Assembly (NCBI RefSeq): GCF_015490265.1
Contig: NZ_WFYD01000011.1
Coordinates: 1-51,482 of the forward strand
Length of the DNA stretch: 51,482 nt
Reading direction: 5' to 3'
Source: Sulfurivirga sp.
GTDB lineage: Bacteria; Pseudomonadota; Gammaproteobacteria; Thiomicrospirales; Thiomicrospiraceae
Made by a program: the position numbers and the translations under genes. Shown piece by piece: positions 36,151 through 45,714 of the stretch. A model generated the notes under the pieces. It did not search any database and was not told the DNA's origin. It saw only the letters and a program-made list of their open reading frames with translations. Position 1 is the first letter of the stretch. Each line of letters starts with the position of its first letter.

Positions 36151-37346
36151 TCACCCCCTTTCCCATGACCGGCATGGGGGTTGGCCAGCTTGTTCAGATT
36201 GGCCTGCAGCTGGCTCTCACTGTCGATGAGGAACTGGCCGGAGGTGACAATGCGATCGCCCTCTTCCAGACCGGAGAGAATCTCGGCCAGGCCTTTCGTG
36301 CGCATACCCACCACTACCGGAACCGGTTTGAAGCTGCCATCCTTCATCACCTTCACGACGCGGATCTCATCCGGCAGCTGAATGAGCGCAGATTCCGGCA
36401 CTGCCAGCACATCGCGCTTCGGCCCGCCGTAAATGACCGCCTGCACCGGCATGCCCAGCTTCAGCGCGCCATCACGGTTGTCCAGTGTGGCACGCACCCT
36501 GAGTGTGCGCGTCTTCGTATCTACATCCGGATAGATCTGTTCGATGAAGCCCTCCCAGTAGCGGTCCGGCACGCCGGGCACACGCACCTCCACTGACTTG
36601 TTCGGGGCGATCCATTGCTGCTGCTGCGGATAGACCGCCGCCATCACCCAGACCTTGGACAGGTCGGCAATCTGCATCACCTCATCCACCGGGCGGATAT
36701 ACATGCCCGGCTCCACTTTAAGATGCTGCACCACGCCACCCTGTGGCGCATGAACCGGCACGGTTTCCTGCACCCTGCCACGGCGACGGATGGCTTTGAG
36801 CGTGGCGCGATCCACCCCCAGATAGCGCAGTTTGCGCTCGGCGGCCTCGGCCAGCCTGCGACTGCCCTGTTTCAGCGCCAGCAGCCACTCCTCCTGCGCG
36901 GCGACGATATCCGGGCTGTAGTAGCGGAACAGCAGCTGACCCTTCTCGACCGTCTCTCCCTCCACGCGCACGGCCAGCTGCTCAATCCAGCCGCTGGCCC
37001 GGGGATGCACATGCACCAGACGACTTTCATCCACTTGGATGGTGCCGTAGGTGGGCAGGTACTTCCACAGGGTGACACGCCGGACCATGGCCGTGCGGAT
37101 GGCCAGCCCCTGTTTTTCACCCTGGCCACCGCCGGTGCCCACCTTGACCGATGGCGCGCCCTGCTCTTCCTTGAAGATTTTTTTGACCAGCGTCATGCCG
37201 CAGATGGGACAGGTGCCGGGATGATCCTGCACGATCTGCGGGTGCATGGGACAGACATATTTGACGGTTTCCGCCCGTACTGCGGTAAAAGGTGCCAGCA
37301 GACCCGCCGCGCCCCAGCGCAGCAGCTGACGTCGTTGCATTTTCAT
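36147..37346 (-). CDS. cusB: CusB-type membrane fusion protein with heavy-metal-binding domain
   Basis: The start at 37346 follows a GGAGG site by 8 bases, giving 399 residues. A twin-arginine-like leader (MQRRQLLRWGAAGLLAPF) is followed by a heavy-metal-binding domain, YVCPMHPQIVQDHPGTCPICGMTL, at about 30-53. The periplasmic adaptor domains come next: a short helical hairpin, the lipoyl-like VHPRASGWIEQLAVRVEGETVEKGQLLF...VPVHAPQGGVVQHLKVEPGMYIRP, and the beta-barrel. It links CusA to the outer-membrane channel and delivers metal to it. A CPMHP/CPICGM domain of this kind often replaces a separate CusF chaperone. Confidence 0.93.
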   Translation of the reverse strand: MKMQRRQLLRWGAAGLLAPFTAVRAETVKYVCPMHPQIVQDHPGTCPICGMTLVKKIFKEEQGAPSVKVGTGGGQGEKQGLAIRTAMVRRVTLWKYLPTYGTIQVDESRLVHVHPRASGWIEQLAVRVEGETVEKGQLLFRYYSPDIVAAQEEWLLALKQGSRRLAEAAERKLRYLGVDRATLKAIRRRGRVQETVPVHAPQGGVVQHLKVEPGMYIRPVDEVMQIADLSKVWVMAAVYPQQQQWIAPNKSVEVRVPGVPDRYWEGFIEQIYPDVDTKTRTLRVRATLDNRDGALKLGMPVQAVIYGGPKRDVLAVPESALIQLPDEIRVVKVMKDGSFKPVPVVVGMRTKGLAEILSGLEEGDRIVTSGQFLIDSESQLQANLNKLANPHAGHGKGGE

Positions 37347-37409
37347 AGGATGTTCCTCCAGAGAGTCCAACCGATTGTTTCCGTGCCACAGGCACGGCCC
37401 TGATGAGAA

Positions 37410-37763
37410 TCAGGCGGTCAGACGCGGAGGTTTGTCAGGCAGATCCGCCGGTTTGGAGGAAAAGAAGGCTTCAATCGCAGAAACAGCTGCAGAGGCAACC
37501 GACACGGGGCAGACAAGACAGCTGCTGCTGGCCAGACTGACACCGTGGCCGGTAACGGAACAGTGTGTGGCACAGGAACACTGGTCGTCACAGTGATCAC
37601 CTGCCAGCTTCTGGCCGTCATGCTGACAGCCGTGTGCGGACATGTCGCACCCCTGCTCACAGCAGCAATCATGCGCCTGCGATTCAGACGGCGCGGAGAT
37701 GGCTGGCACCGCCCAGAAAGCAGCTGCAAACAGCAGAGAACATGTCAGCAAAAGGATACGCAT
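37410..37763 (-). CDS. Small exported Cys/His-rich protein at the head of the cus operon
   Basis: This 117-residue protein has a signal peptide (MRILLLTCSLLFAAAFWAVPAISA). Eleven cysteines and about eight histidines follow within some 60 residues (HDCCCEQGC, HCDDQCSC, ATHC), strongly suggesting a metal-binding periplasmic peptide. The C-terminus ends PDKPPRLTA, a tail style seen in small proteins encoded with copper-resistance operons. I cannot assign it to a named family. The start at 37763 has only a weak ribosome-binding site and lies 7 bases after a near-consensus -10 box, so its mRNA may be leaderless. cusB begins 63 bases downstream. Confidence 0.75.
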   Translation of the reverse strand: MRILLLTCSLLFAAAFWAVPAISAPSESQAHDCCCEQGCDMSAHGCQHDGQKLAGDHCDDQCSCATHCSVTGHGVSLASSSCLVCPVSVASAAVSAIEAFFSSKPADLPDKPPRLTA

Positions 37764-37770
37764 GGTTCCG

Positions 37771-37799
37771 ACTATACAGACCCCACGGTGGCAGGTCAA
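37771..37799 (-). promoter_or_regulatory. Promoter of the copper-efflux operon
   Basis: On the minus strand TTGACC, a 17-base spacer and TATAGT form a near-consensus promoter. GACC and GGTC half-sites flank the spacer, but the dyad is too weak to call a CueR site; CueR promoters usually have 19-base spacers. The -35 box contains the stop codon of the DUF2818 gene. Confidence 0.75.
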
Positions 37800-38128
37800 C
37801 CCGGGTGCTTCTCAGCGGCGCGCAGATAGCGCCTGAAGTTGTAACGGTAGATGAAGCCGGGAAAAGCGAAGATCATGAACATGAAAAATACGGTCACCCA
37901 GAACTCCCAGTCCTGCGGTGAGACCGTGCCCATGACCCGTTTTTCCAGCAGATAGCCGAACAGCACGGACAGGCCGAAATAGGCGCTCCACTCCACCAAT
38001 CCCAGCCAGAAGGGCTTGATGCGCTTGAGATCGATGAACAGGAACAGGCGGCGCTCGAACAGCCAGGGCAGGTTGGCCAGCACGAACGCCGTGGCGATCA
38101 GCAGATAGATGGCAATGTCCTGACTCAT
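37796..38128 (-). CDS. DUF2818 family membrane protein after nuoN
   Basis: The ATG at 38128 overlaps the nuoN stop by one base (TGATG), giving 110 residues (MSQDIAIYLLIATAF). Three hydrophobic segments are visible, with the characteristic NLPWLFERRLFLFI and FGYLLEKRVMG stretches of DUF2818. Such genes are regularly found straight after nuoN, mainly in betaproteobacteria and some gammaproteobacteria, and may serve complex I assembly, though no function is proven. Its stop lies in the -35 box of the cus promoter. Confidence 0.82.
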   Translation of the reverse strand: MSQDIAIYLLIATAFVLANLPWLFERRLFLFIDLKRIKPFWLGLVEWSAYFGLSVLFGYLLEKRVMGTVSPQDWEFWVTVFFMFMIFAFPGFIYRYNFRRYLRAAEKHPG

Positions 38129-39582
38129 CAGGCGACCACGCTCAGGCCCAGGCTGCGGTAGCACAGCTCCATGATCCAGCCCGGGAACAGACCGAACAGC
38201 AGCAGCACGGAAGCAGACAGGCTCACCGCCAGCCCCAGTTGGGTGGAAATGGGCTCCAGCCGGCTGGTCTCCACGGGCTTGTCAAAGTACATCACCTTGA
38301 CCACGCGCAGGTAGTAGAAGGCGCTCACCACCGCCATGACCACGGCCAGCACCGCCAGCCAGACCAGTCCGGCATTGACCGCCGCCTCGATGACCGCCAC
38401 CTTGACGAAGAAGCCGATGAACGGCGGCACGCCCGCCATGGAGAACATGACGAACAGCATCATCAGCGCCAGCCACGGATTGCGATCGTTCAGCCCCTTG
38501 TAGTCGTCGATTTCCTCGAACTCCATGCCGGCACGTGCCAGGGAGATCATCAGGCCGAAGGCCGCCACGGAAGTGATGGCATAGACCACGATGTAGAACA
38601 TGGCACTGGCGAAACCTTCCGCGTCACCGGCCGCAACCCCCATGAGCACGAAGCCCACATGACCGATACCGGAATAGGCCAGCATGCGCTTGAGATTGGT
38701 CTGGGCGATGGCGATGACCGATCCCACCACCATGGACAGCGCCGCCAGAATGACCAGCATGCCCTGCCAGTCCGGCAGCGCCTGTTGCAGACCGTCCCAC
38801 AGCAGGCGGTAAAGCATGGCAAAGGCCGCGATCTTGGGCGCGGAAGCCAGATAGAGCGTCATGGCCGTGGGCGCGCCGTGATACACATCCGGCACCCACA
38901 TGTGGAACGGCACCGCTCCCAGCTTGAAGGCCAGACCGATGACGATGAACACCAGCGCGAAGGCCAGCACCGCGTTGTCCACCTCACCGGAAGCGATCTT
39001 CTGAGCAATGCCAGTCAGCTCCAGCGTGCCGGTGGCGCCATAGAGCATGGACATGCCGTAGAGCATCATGCCGGTAGCCAGCGCGCCCAGCACGAAGTAC
39101 TTCATGGCCGCCTCGGAAGCGCGGTCGGAGTGACGCTGCATGGCGATCATGGCGTACAGTGCCAGCGACATGATCTCCAGCCCCAGATAGAGGGTGATCA
39201 GATTGTAGGCGCTGACCATGACGAACATGCCCAGCACGCCGAACAGACCCAGCACGAAGAACTCGCCGTAATAGGCCCTGTTCTGCAGCAGGTATTCGCG
39301 GGAGAACAGGAAGATGCCGATGCTCACCACCACGATGAACAGCTTGAGCACATCCGACAGGGTGTCGCGCACGAAGCTGCCGTCAAAGGTCACCTGCGTC
39401 TGGGTGGCGAAATCGGAGAACACCAGCCAGCCGACGATCACCAGCGTGATCTGCGTGGCCCAGTAGGTGCAGTCACGGCAGGTGCGCGACCAGAAGGTAT
39501 CCGCCACCAGCAGCAGCGAGGTCAGCGTCAGCAGCACGATTTCGGGCAACGCCAGAGAAAGGTTGGGAATCTCGAATGTCAT
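38128..39582 (-). CDS. nuoN: NADH-quinone oxidoreductase subunit N
   Basis: This 484-residue antiporter-like membrane subunit of complex I has about fourteen helices. Conserved features include LGLEIMSLALYAMIA with the membrane glutamate, FKLGAVPFHMWVPDVYHGAPTAMTLYLASAPKIAAF with the proton-channel lysine and broken helix, and the SGIGHVGFVLMGV region. It is the last Nuo subunit of the operon. A 24-base gap separates it from nuoM. Confidence 0.96.
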   Translation of the reverse strand: MTFEIPNLSLALPEIVLLTLTSLLLVADTFWSRTCRDCTYWATQITLVIVGWLVFSDFATQTQVTFDGSFVRDTLSDVLKLFIVVVSIGIFLFSREYLLQNRAYYGEFFVLGLFGVLGMFVMVSAYNLITLYLGLEIMSLALYAMIAMQRHSDRASEAAMKYFVLGALATGMMLYGMSMLYGATGTLELTGIAQKIASGEVDNAVLAFALVFIVIGLAFKLGAVPFHMWVPDVYHGAPTAMTLYLASAPKIAAFAMLYRLLWDGLQQALPDWQGMLVILAALSMVVGSVIAIAQTNLKRMLAYSGIGHVGFVLMGVAAGDAEGFASAMFYIVVYAITSVAAFGLMISLARAGMEFEEIDDYKGLNDRNPWLALMMLFVMFSMAGVPPFIGFFVKVAVIEAAVNAGLVWLAVLAVVMAVVSAFYYLRVVKVMYFDKPVETSRLEPISTQLGLAVSLSASVLLLFGLFPGWIMELCYRSLGLSVVA

Positions 39583-39606
39583 TGCGTCTTTTCCTGCCTT
39601 GTGTGC

Positions 39607-41121
39607 TTAGAGTTTGGAAGTCATGGCCTGCTGGATGAGATGCTCCACCGAAGCATGCATCACATCCATCAGCGGATAGGGATAGACACCCAGCGCAACC
39701 ACCGCCACCGCCAGCGCAGTCATGATGGCGAACTCGCGCTTGTTGAGATCCTGCATCTCGGCCACTTCCCTGTTGCGAATGTCACCAAAGATGACCCGCT
39801 TGATCATCCACAGGGTATAGGCTGCGCCGATGATCAGGGTGAAGGCGGCCAGAATGCCGTACCACGGATTGGCCATGAAGCTGGACAGAATGACCATGAA
39901 CTCGCCCACGAAGCCGGACGTGCCCGGCAGGCCCACATTACCCATGGCGAACAGCACCGCGAAGAAGCCGAACCAGGGCATCACGTTGACCACGCCCCCA
40001 TAGGCGCTGATCTCGCGGGTGTGCAGGCGGTCATACAGCACGCCGATGCCCAGGAACATGGCGCCGGAGATGAAGCCATGGGAGATCATCTGCACCATGG
40101 CACCCTCAAGCCCCAGCTGCGCGCCCTTGAGACCGCCTGTGCTCTCAACGATGTCATACAGTACGAACATGCCCAGGGTGACGAAGCCCATGTGGGAGAT
40201 GGAGGAATAGGCCACCAGCTTCTTCATGTCATGCTGCACCAGCGCCACGAAGCCGATATAGACGATGGCGATCAGGGACAGCACGATCACCAGCCAGTCC
40301 AGCATGTGGGAGGCATCGGGGGTGATCGGCAGGCTGAAGCGTACGAAACCGTACCCACCCATCTTCAGCATGATGGCCGCCAGCACCACGGAGCCGGCCG
40401 TGGGTGCTTCCACGTGGGCATCGGGCAGCCAGGTGTGCACCGGGAACATGGGAATCTTGACCGCAAAGGCGATGAAAAACGCCAGGAAGATCAAAATCTG
40501 TGCGGTCATGCCCAGAGGCAGGTTGTGGAAATCCAGAATGGAGAAGCTGCCCGCCTGATAGTACATGTACAGGAAGGACACCAGCATGAACACGGAGCCG
40601 AAGAAGGTGTACAGGAAGAATTTGAGCGTGGCGTACACACGGCGCGGCCCACCCCACTTACCGATGACGATGAACATGGGAATCAGCAGCGCCTCCCAGA
40701 ATACATAGAACAGCACCGCGTCCAGCGCCACGAACACACCAGTCATCAGACCCTGCATGATCAGGAAGGCGCCCATGTACTGCTCCACCCGCTCCCTGAT
40801 CACCTCCCACGCGGAAGCGATGACCAGCACCTGGGTGAAGGTGGTCAGCAGCACCAGCGGCATGGACAGCCCGTCCACGCCGAGGAAGTACTGAATCTTG
40901 TAGGCGGGAATCCAGTCGAAGCGCTCGACGAACTGCATGGCGGCCGTGGTGCGGTCGAATTCGAACCACAAAGGCAGCGAAAGGAGGAACGTCACGATGG
41001 CGGTGATCAGCGACAGCCAGCGGGCCAGCGCCGGATTGTTGCGTCCGGCGAACAGCACGATGACACCCGCCACGATCGGTAGCCAGATCAGGGTACTGAG
41101 AATGGGATAGCCGACTGACAT
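39607..41121 (-). CDS. nuoM: NADH-quinone oxidoreductase subunit M
   Basis: This 504-residue antiporter-like subunit carries the key glutamate (FVFWEALLIPMFIVIGKWGG near residue 145). The lysine-bearing channel helix is FAVKIPMFPVHTWLPDAHVEAPTAGSVVLAAIMLKMGGYG near residue 230. It pumps protons in the membrane arm of complex I. A 57-base gap, the largest inside the operon, separates it from nuoL. Confidence 0.97.
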   Translation of the reverse strand: MSVGYPILSTLIWLPIVAGVIVLFAGRNNPALARWLSLITAIVTFLLSLPLWFEFDRTTAAMQFVERFDWIPAYKIQYFLGVDGLSMPLVLLTTFTQVLVIASAWEVIRERVEQYMGAFLIMQGLMTGVFVALDAVLFYVFWEALLIPMFIVIGKWGGPRRVYATLKFFLYTFFGSVFMLVSFLYMYYQAGSFSILDFHNLPLGMTAQILIFLAFFIAFAVKIPMFPVHTWLPDAHVEAPTAGSVVLAAIMLKMGGYGFVRFSLPITPDASHMLDWLVIVLSLIAIVYIGFVALVQHDMKKLVAYSSISHMGFVTLGMFVLYDIVESTGGLKGAQLGLEGAMVQMISHGFISGAMFLGIGVLYDRLHTREISAYGGVVNVMPWFGFFAVLFAMGNVGLPGTSGFVGEFMVILSSFMANPWYGILAAFTLIIGAAYTLWMIKRVIFGDIRNREVAEMQDLNKREFAIMTALAVAVVALGVYPYPLMDVMHASVEHLIQQAMTSKL

Positions 41122-41178
41122 AATGTGATGTTCCTTTTCAGATTCCGTTGAGTGTGCTCGTTCTTGTCATCCAGTCCG

Positions 41179-43164
41179 TCACTTGATTGCCCACACCGCC
41201 CACAGCAGCAGGATCAGCAGACCGAAGATCATGGCAAAGGCGTAGTGGTACAGGTAGCCGGTCTGCATCTGGCGCCAGTTGCGCGCGGCGGCTGCCACCG
41301 TATTGGCAGTGCCGTTGACCAGCCAGCCGTCGATGAGGGTCTGGTCGATTACCTTCCAGAAGAACTCTCCGAGACGGCGGCTGCCATTGACGAAGACGAT
41401 CTCGTTGAAGCGGTCGAAACCATAGCCCGCCACCAGCACGCGATAGCACGGCATGCACGCCTGCTGGATCTTCGCCGGCAGATCCGGTCGCTTCAGATAC
41501 AGGAACCAGGCCGTGGCCACACCGGCGAAGGAAAGCCACACGGGTACGGACATCAGGCCATGCAGCACCATGTTGAAGGCACCATGATAGTCATGCTCGT
41601 AGATTTCGCGCAGCACGTCATGCTCCGGCAGCACGCGGATGCTGTCGGCGAAGTAGCTGCCGGAGAGCACGCCCTCGATCAGGGGCCAGCCCACCAGCAC
41701 CGCCGGAATGGACAGCAGGATCAGCGGAATGGTGACCACCCTGGGCGACTCGTGAATCTCGTGGGTGCGCACGTATTCGCTTTCCGGCCCGTGGAAGACG
41801 ATGAAGAACATGCGGAAGGTATAGAGCGCGGTCACGAAGACACCGGCCACCAGCAGCAGATGAGCGAAGCCTGCGCCGAACTGTTCGGATTCCGCGGTGG
41901 CCATGATGATGGAATCCTTGGAGAAGAAGCCGGAGAAGCCAGGGAAACCGATCAGCGCCAGCGCACCGATAAGCATGGTCCAGTAGGTGATCGGCATGTA
42001 CTTCTTGAGTCCACCCATGTTGCGGATGTCCTGATCGTGATGCATGGCGATGATCACCGAACCGGCCGCCAAGAACAGCAGCGCCTTGAAGAAGGCGTGG
42101 GTGATGACATGGAACATGCCGGCCGCGTAGGCGGAAACCCCCAGTGCGGCGGTCATGTAGCCCAGCTGTGACAGGGTGGAATAGGCAACCACCCGCTTGA
42201 TGTCGTTCTGCACCAGACCCAGCAGCCCCATCATGAAAGCGGTGATGGCACCCACCAGCAGCACCACGCTCAGGGCTACTTCAGACAGTTCATAGGCAGG
42301 CGAGAAACGCGCCACCATGAAGATACCGGCAGTCACCATGGTCGCCGCGTGAATGAGGGCGGAGATGGGCGTCGGGCCCTCCATGGATTCCGGCAGCCAC
42401 ACATGCAGCGGCATCTGGGCGGATTTGCCCATGGCGCCCACGAACAGCAGCAGCGTCGCAGCGGTAATCATGGACACCGGTCCCCAGCCGAAGTCGATGG
42501 TGTCATTCCTGTGCTGTTCCAGCCCGGCGAAGAACTCGGCATAGTCCACCGTGCCGAAGTAGAGCACGATCACGGCGATGCCCAGTACGAAGCCGAAATC
42601 CCCCACCCGGTTGACCAGAAAGGCCTTCAGGTTGGCCTGAATGGCGGACTCCCGCTTCATGTAGAAGCCGATCAGCAGGTAAGAAACCAGCCCCACGGCC
42701 TCCCAGCCGAAGAACAGCTGCATGAAGTTGTTGGCCAGCACCAGCGCCAGCATGGAGAACGTAAACAGCGAGATGTAGCTGAAGAAGCGCTGGTAATAGG
42801 GGTTGTCATGGGGATAGTCGGCATCGTGATCCATGTAGCCGATGGTGTAAATGTGCACCATCAGGGAGACAAAGGTCACCACCAGCATCATGGTGGCAGA
42901 CAGGCTGTCCACCAGATAGCCGATCTCAAACTTGATGCCGTCACTCACCATCCAGGTGTACAGCGGTGCGTTGTAGGGTTCATGCCCCTGAATGATGAAC
43001 AGCCAGAACACCCATGCAGACAGCACGGTGGAGATGGCCACACCGGCGATGGTGACGCTGTGGGCGCCCTTGCGACCGATCTGGCGACCGAACAGACCGG
43101 CGATGATCGAGCCGATCAGCGGTGCGATCAGGATGATGGTCAGAACCGTATGCAGTGTGCTCAT
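41179..43164 (-). CDS. nuoL: NADH-quinone oxidoreductase subunit L
   Basis: This 661-residue distal antiporter-like subunit has the NuoL signature LVSYLLIGFYMKRESAIQANLKAFLVNRVGDFGF near residue 160 and GKSAQMPLHVWLPESMEGPTPISALIHAATMVTAG near residue 245. The long C-terminal lateral helix runs along the membrane arm. The length is normal for the family. It starts 7 bases after the nuoK stop. Confidence 0.97.
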   Translation of the reverse strand: MSTLHTVLTIILIAPLIGSIIAGLFGRQIGRKGAHSVTIAGVAISTVLSAWVFWLFIIQGHEPYNAPLYTWMVSDGIKFEIGYLVDSLSATMMLVVTFVSLMVHIYTIGYMDHDADYPHDNPYYQRFFSYISLFTFSMLALVLANNFMQLFFGWEAVGLVSYLLIGFYMKRESAIQANLKAFLVNRVGDFGFVLGIAVIVLYFGTVDYAEFFAGLEQHRNDTIDFGWGPVSMITAATLLLFVGAMGKSAQMPLHVWLPESMEGPTPISALIHAATMVTAGIFMVARFSPAYELSEVALSVVLLVGAITAFMMGLLGLVQNDIKRVVAYSTLSQLGYMTAALGVSAYAAGMFHVITHAFFKALLFLAAGSVIIAMHHDQDIRNMGGLKKYMPITYWTMLIGALALIGFPGFSGFFSKDSIIMATAESEQFGAGFAHLLLVAGVFVTALYTFRMFFIVFHGPESEYVRTHEIHESPRVVTIPLILLSIPAVLVGWPLIEGVLSGSYFADSIRVLPEHDVLREIYEHDYHGAFNMVLHGLMSVPVWLSFAGVATAWFLYLKRPDLPAKIQQACMPCYRVLVAGYGFDRFNEIVFVNGSRRLGEFFWKVIDQTLIDGWLVNGTANTVAAAARNWRQMQTGYLYHYAFAMIFGLLILLLWAVWAIK

Positions 43165-43171
43165 GGATCAA

Positions 43172-43477
43172 TTACCCCTTCAGCTCGTCCAGATCGTCCA
43201 CATTGATCTGCCGGCGGTGACGGAACACCAGCACCAGAATCGCCAGACCGATGGCCGCCTCGGCTGCCGCCACGGTCAGAATGAAGAACACGAAGATCTG
43301 CCCCTGCACGTCGTTGAGGTAGTGACTGAAGGCCACCAGATTGGTGTTGACGGCCAGCAGCAGAAGCTCCACGCACATGAGGATCAGCACCAGATTCTTG
43401 CGGTTGAGGAAGATGCCGGCCATGCTGATCATGAACAGCACGGCGCCAAACACCAGATAGTCGGACAGAGCGATCAT
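43172..43477 (-). CDS. nuoK: NADH-quinone oxidoreductase subunit K
   Basis: This 101-residue three-helix subunit has the conserved membrane glutamates in [22 protein letters not shown] and [19 protein letters not shown]. It links the quinone chamber to the antiporter subunits. The start overlaps the nuoJ stop by 4 bases. Confidence 0.97.
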   Translation of the reverse strand: MIALSDYLVFGAVLFMISMAGIFLNRKNLVLILMCVELLLLAVNTNLVAFSHYLNDVQGQIFVFFILTVAAAEAAIGLAILVLVFRHRRQINVDDLDELKG

Positions 43478-44121
43478 TTGGCGCCCTCCTCTTCTTCCTT
43501 GTTCTCGGGCAGGTCCGGCTCCACTTCCGCCGGCATCTTCACCATGGTCAGACGGTCCTCGGCACGCACACGCACCTGAGCGTCAATATCCTGATAGAGC
43601 GCTTCGGAGGGCGGACGGCGACGCAGCGTCAGAGCGATGGCCGCCACAATGCCGACCAGCAGCAGCACGGCCGCCAGCACGAAGGCATAGGCGTGCTGCG
43701 TGTAGAGCGGCACGGCGATCTCCTTGGTGTTGCTGTAGTCCGGGCCGTGCTCAACCGGCTTGAACTGCGCCAGCCCGAAGTGTTCCGGCCCCACGACCAT
43801 GTAGATCAGGCCGAACACTACCAGCGACACCAGAACCCCGATGGGCAGATAGCGGGCGAAGCCTTCCTTCATCTCGGCCAGGTTGATGTCCAGCATCATG
43901 ACCACGAACAGGAACAGCACCAGCACAGCGCCCACATAGACCAGAATCAGCACCAGACCGAGGAACTCGGCTTCGGCAAGGATCCATACTGCTGCAGTAC
44001 TGACAAAGGCAAGCACCAGCCACAGGGCAGCCTTGACCGGGTTGCGCACGGTGATCACCATCAGGCCGGCAAAGGCGGCGATGGCGGCAAAGGCATAGAA
44101 GACCAGCTGTTCAAAACTCAT
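43474..44121 (-). CDS. nuoJ: NADH-quinone oxidoreductase subunit J
   Basis: This 215-residue membrane subunit has five helices, including [53 protein letters not shown] with the pi-bulge helix TM3. The cytoplasmic C-terminal tail of about 50 residues is acidic ([11 protein letters not shown]). It lies 11 bases after nuoI. Confidence 0.96.
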   Translation of the reverse strand: MSFEQLVFYAFAAIAAFAGLMVITVRNPVKAALWLVLAFVSTAAVWILAEAEFLGLVLILVYVGAVLVLFLFVVMMLDINLAEMKEGFARYLPIGVLVSLVVFGLIYMVVGPEHFGLAQFKPVEHGPDYSNTKEIAVPLYTQHAYAFVLAAVLLLVGIVAAIALTLRRRPPSEALYQDIDAQVRVRAEDRLTMVKMPAEVEPDLPENKEEEEGAK

Positions 44122-44132
44122 CTCACCGTCCC

Positions 44133-44627
44133 TCAGCGATATTTGGCGTCCGCAGCCTTGTCCGCCGCGATCATCTGTTCATGTTTGTCGCCGAAAGCCA
44201 GCAACTTTTCCTTGGTCATGATGTTCTCACCCCGCTCCCAGAAGACATATTCGAACACGCGGGTTTCTACGATCGCATCGACCGGGCAGGCCTCCTCACA
44301 GAAGCCGCAGTAGATGCACTTGAACATGTCGATGTCATAACGCGTGGTGCGGCGGGTGCCGTCCTCGCGCTCCTCCGACTCGATGGTGATGGCATTGGCC
44401 GGGCACACCGCCTCGCACAGTTTGCAGGCGATGCAACGCTCCTCGCCGTTCTCATAGCGGCGCAGGGCGTGATGGCCGCGGAACCGGGGAGAGATGGGCG
44501 TCTTCTCCTCCGGATAGCGCACGGTGATCTTCGGCTTGAACAGATACTTGCCGGTGACCGCCAGTCCCTTGAACAGTTCGATCAGGCCGAAGGTCTTGAT
44601 CCAGTGGCGAATGTTATCGGTCATCAT
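44133..44627 (-). CDS. nuoI: NADH-quinone oxidoreductase subunit I
   Basis: This 164-residue peripheral-arm subunit binds clusters N6a and N6b through two 4Fe-4S motifs, [19 protein letters not shown] and [18 protein letters not shown]. An N-terminal amphipathic segment anchors it to the membrane arm. Two adjacent ATGs are possible; the second, at 44624, has the better spacing (7 bases) to a GAGGA site. It lies 7 bases after nuoH. Confidence 0.97.
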   Translation of the reverse strand: MMTDNIRHWIKTFGLIELFKGLAVTGKYLFKPKITVRYPEEKTPISPRFRGHHALRRYENGEERCIACKLCEAVCPANAITIESEEREDGTRRTTRYDIDMFKCIYCGFCEEACPVDAIVETRVFEYVFWERGENIMTKEKLLAFGDKHEQMIAADKAADAKYR

Positions 44628-44634
44628 GCTGTCC

Positions 44635-45696
44635 TCAGTTGAACCACGGGCCGACTTTGAAGTAATGCATCAGCATGACCACAAAGACCCAGACGATGGT
44701 CAGCGGAATGAACACCTTCCACCCCAGCCGCATCAGCTGGTCGTAGCGATAGCGCGGGAAGGTGGCACGGAACCACAGGAAGACGAACAGCAGGAACGCC
44801 ACCTTGGCCGCCAGCCAGAAGAACGGCGGCACCCAGGCAAACAGCGTCTCCAGCAGCGGGATGCCTTCGAACGGAGACAGCCAGCCGCCCAGGAACATGA
44901 TGGACGTCATGTAGGAGATCAGGATCATCATGGCGTATTCGGCCAGGAAGAAGACCGCGAACGCCATGCCTGAATATTCCACATGGAAGCCGGCCACGAT
45001 TTCGGATTCGCCCTCGGCGATATCGAAAGGCGCCCGGTTGGTCTCCGCCACGCCGGAGATGAAATAGACCACGAACATGGGCAGCAGCGGGATCAGATAC
45101 CAGTGCCAGATGCCGCCCTGCTGACCTTCCACGATCTTGGTCAGGTTCATGGTGTCCGCCACCATCAGCACCGTCACCAGCGCAAAGCCCATGGCGATCT
45201 CATAGGAGATCTTCTGCGCGGAGGAACGCAGGCCGCCCAGAAAGGCGTACTTGGAGTTGGACGCCCAGCCGGAGACCACCACGCCATAGACGGTGATGGA
45301 CGCGATGGCCAGCACATAGAGCACGCCGGCGTCAATGTCGGTCACCACCCAGCCTGGTGCGAACGGCACTACCGCCCACACGGCGATGGCCGGCGCAATG
45401 GCGAGAATCGGTGCGATGAGGAACAGATAGACGTTCGACTGGGTGGGCAGCACCACCTCCTTGAACATCAGCTTGACCGCATCCGCGATGGGCTGCAGCA
45501 GGCCATAGGGGCCCACACGGTTCGGCCCCATGCGCACCTGCATGTAGGCGATCACCTTGCGCTCGGCGTAGGTGAGGTAGGCCACGGCGATCATGATGGG
45601 CAGGATGACCACCACCGCCTGGATCAGCAGCGTGATCAGCACGGCCAGCCAGTCCCACATCCATCCGGACAGCCAATGTTGCAGTGTCGCAAACAT
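44635..45696 (-). CDS. nuoH: NADH-quinone oxidoreductase subunit H
   Basis: This 353-residue membrane subunit forms much of the quinone-binding chamber. Signatures are [37 protein letters not shown] near residue 45, [28 protein letters not shown] near residue 165 and the acidic loop [27 protein letters not shown] near residue 218. It follows nuoG by 18 bases. Confidence 0.97.
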   Translation of the reverse strand: MFATLQHWLSGWMWDWLAVLITLLIQAVVVILPIMIAVAYLTYAERKVIAYMQVRMGPNRVGPYGLLQPIADAVKLMFKEVVLPTQSNVYLFLIAPILAIAPAIAVWAVVPFAPGWVVTDIDAGVLYVLAIASITVYGVVVSGWASNSKYAFLGGLRSSAQKISYEIAMGFALVTVLMVADTMNLTKIVEGQQGGIWHWYLIPLLPMFVVYFISGVAETNRAPFDIAEGESEIVAGFHVEYSGMAFAVFFLAEYAMMILISYMTSIMFLGGWLSPFEGIPLLETLFAWVPPFFWLAAKVAFLLFVFLWFRATFPRYRYDQLMRLGWKVFIPLTIVWVFVVMLMHYFKVGPWFN

Positions 45697-45714
45697 AAAT
45701 CCGCTCCCGCTTCT

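Noticed and set aside
37381-37397. Terminator between the Cys-rich gene and cusB (CCGTGCC/GGCACGG stem)
   Set aside because: A hairpin is present but no T-run follows on the minus strand, so it is at most a processing or stability element.
37771-37799. CueR operator in the cus promoter
   Set aside because: Only GACC/GGTC ends match and the spacer is 17 rather than 19 bases, so a specific regulator cannot be claimed.
38239-41082. 947-codon plus-strand ORF opposite nuoM-nuoN
   Set aside because: Antisense shadow with the same His/Gln-rich composition and no recognisable domain.
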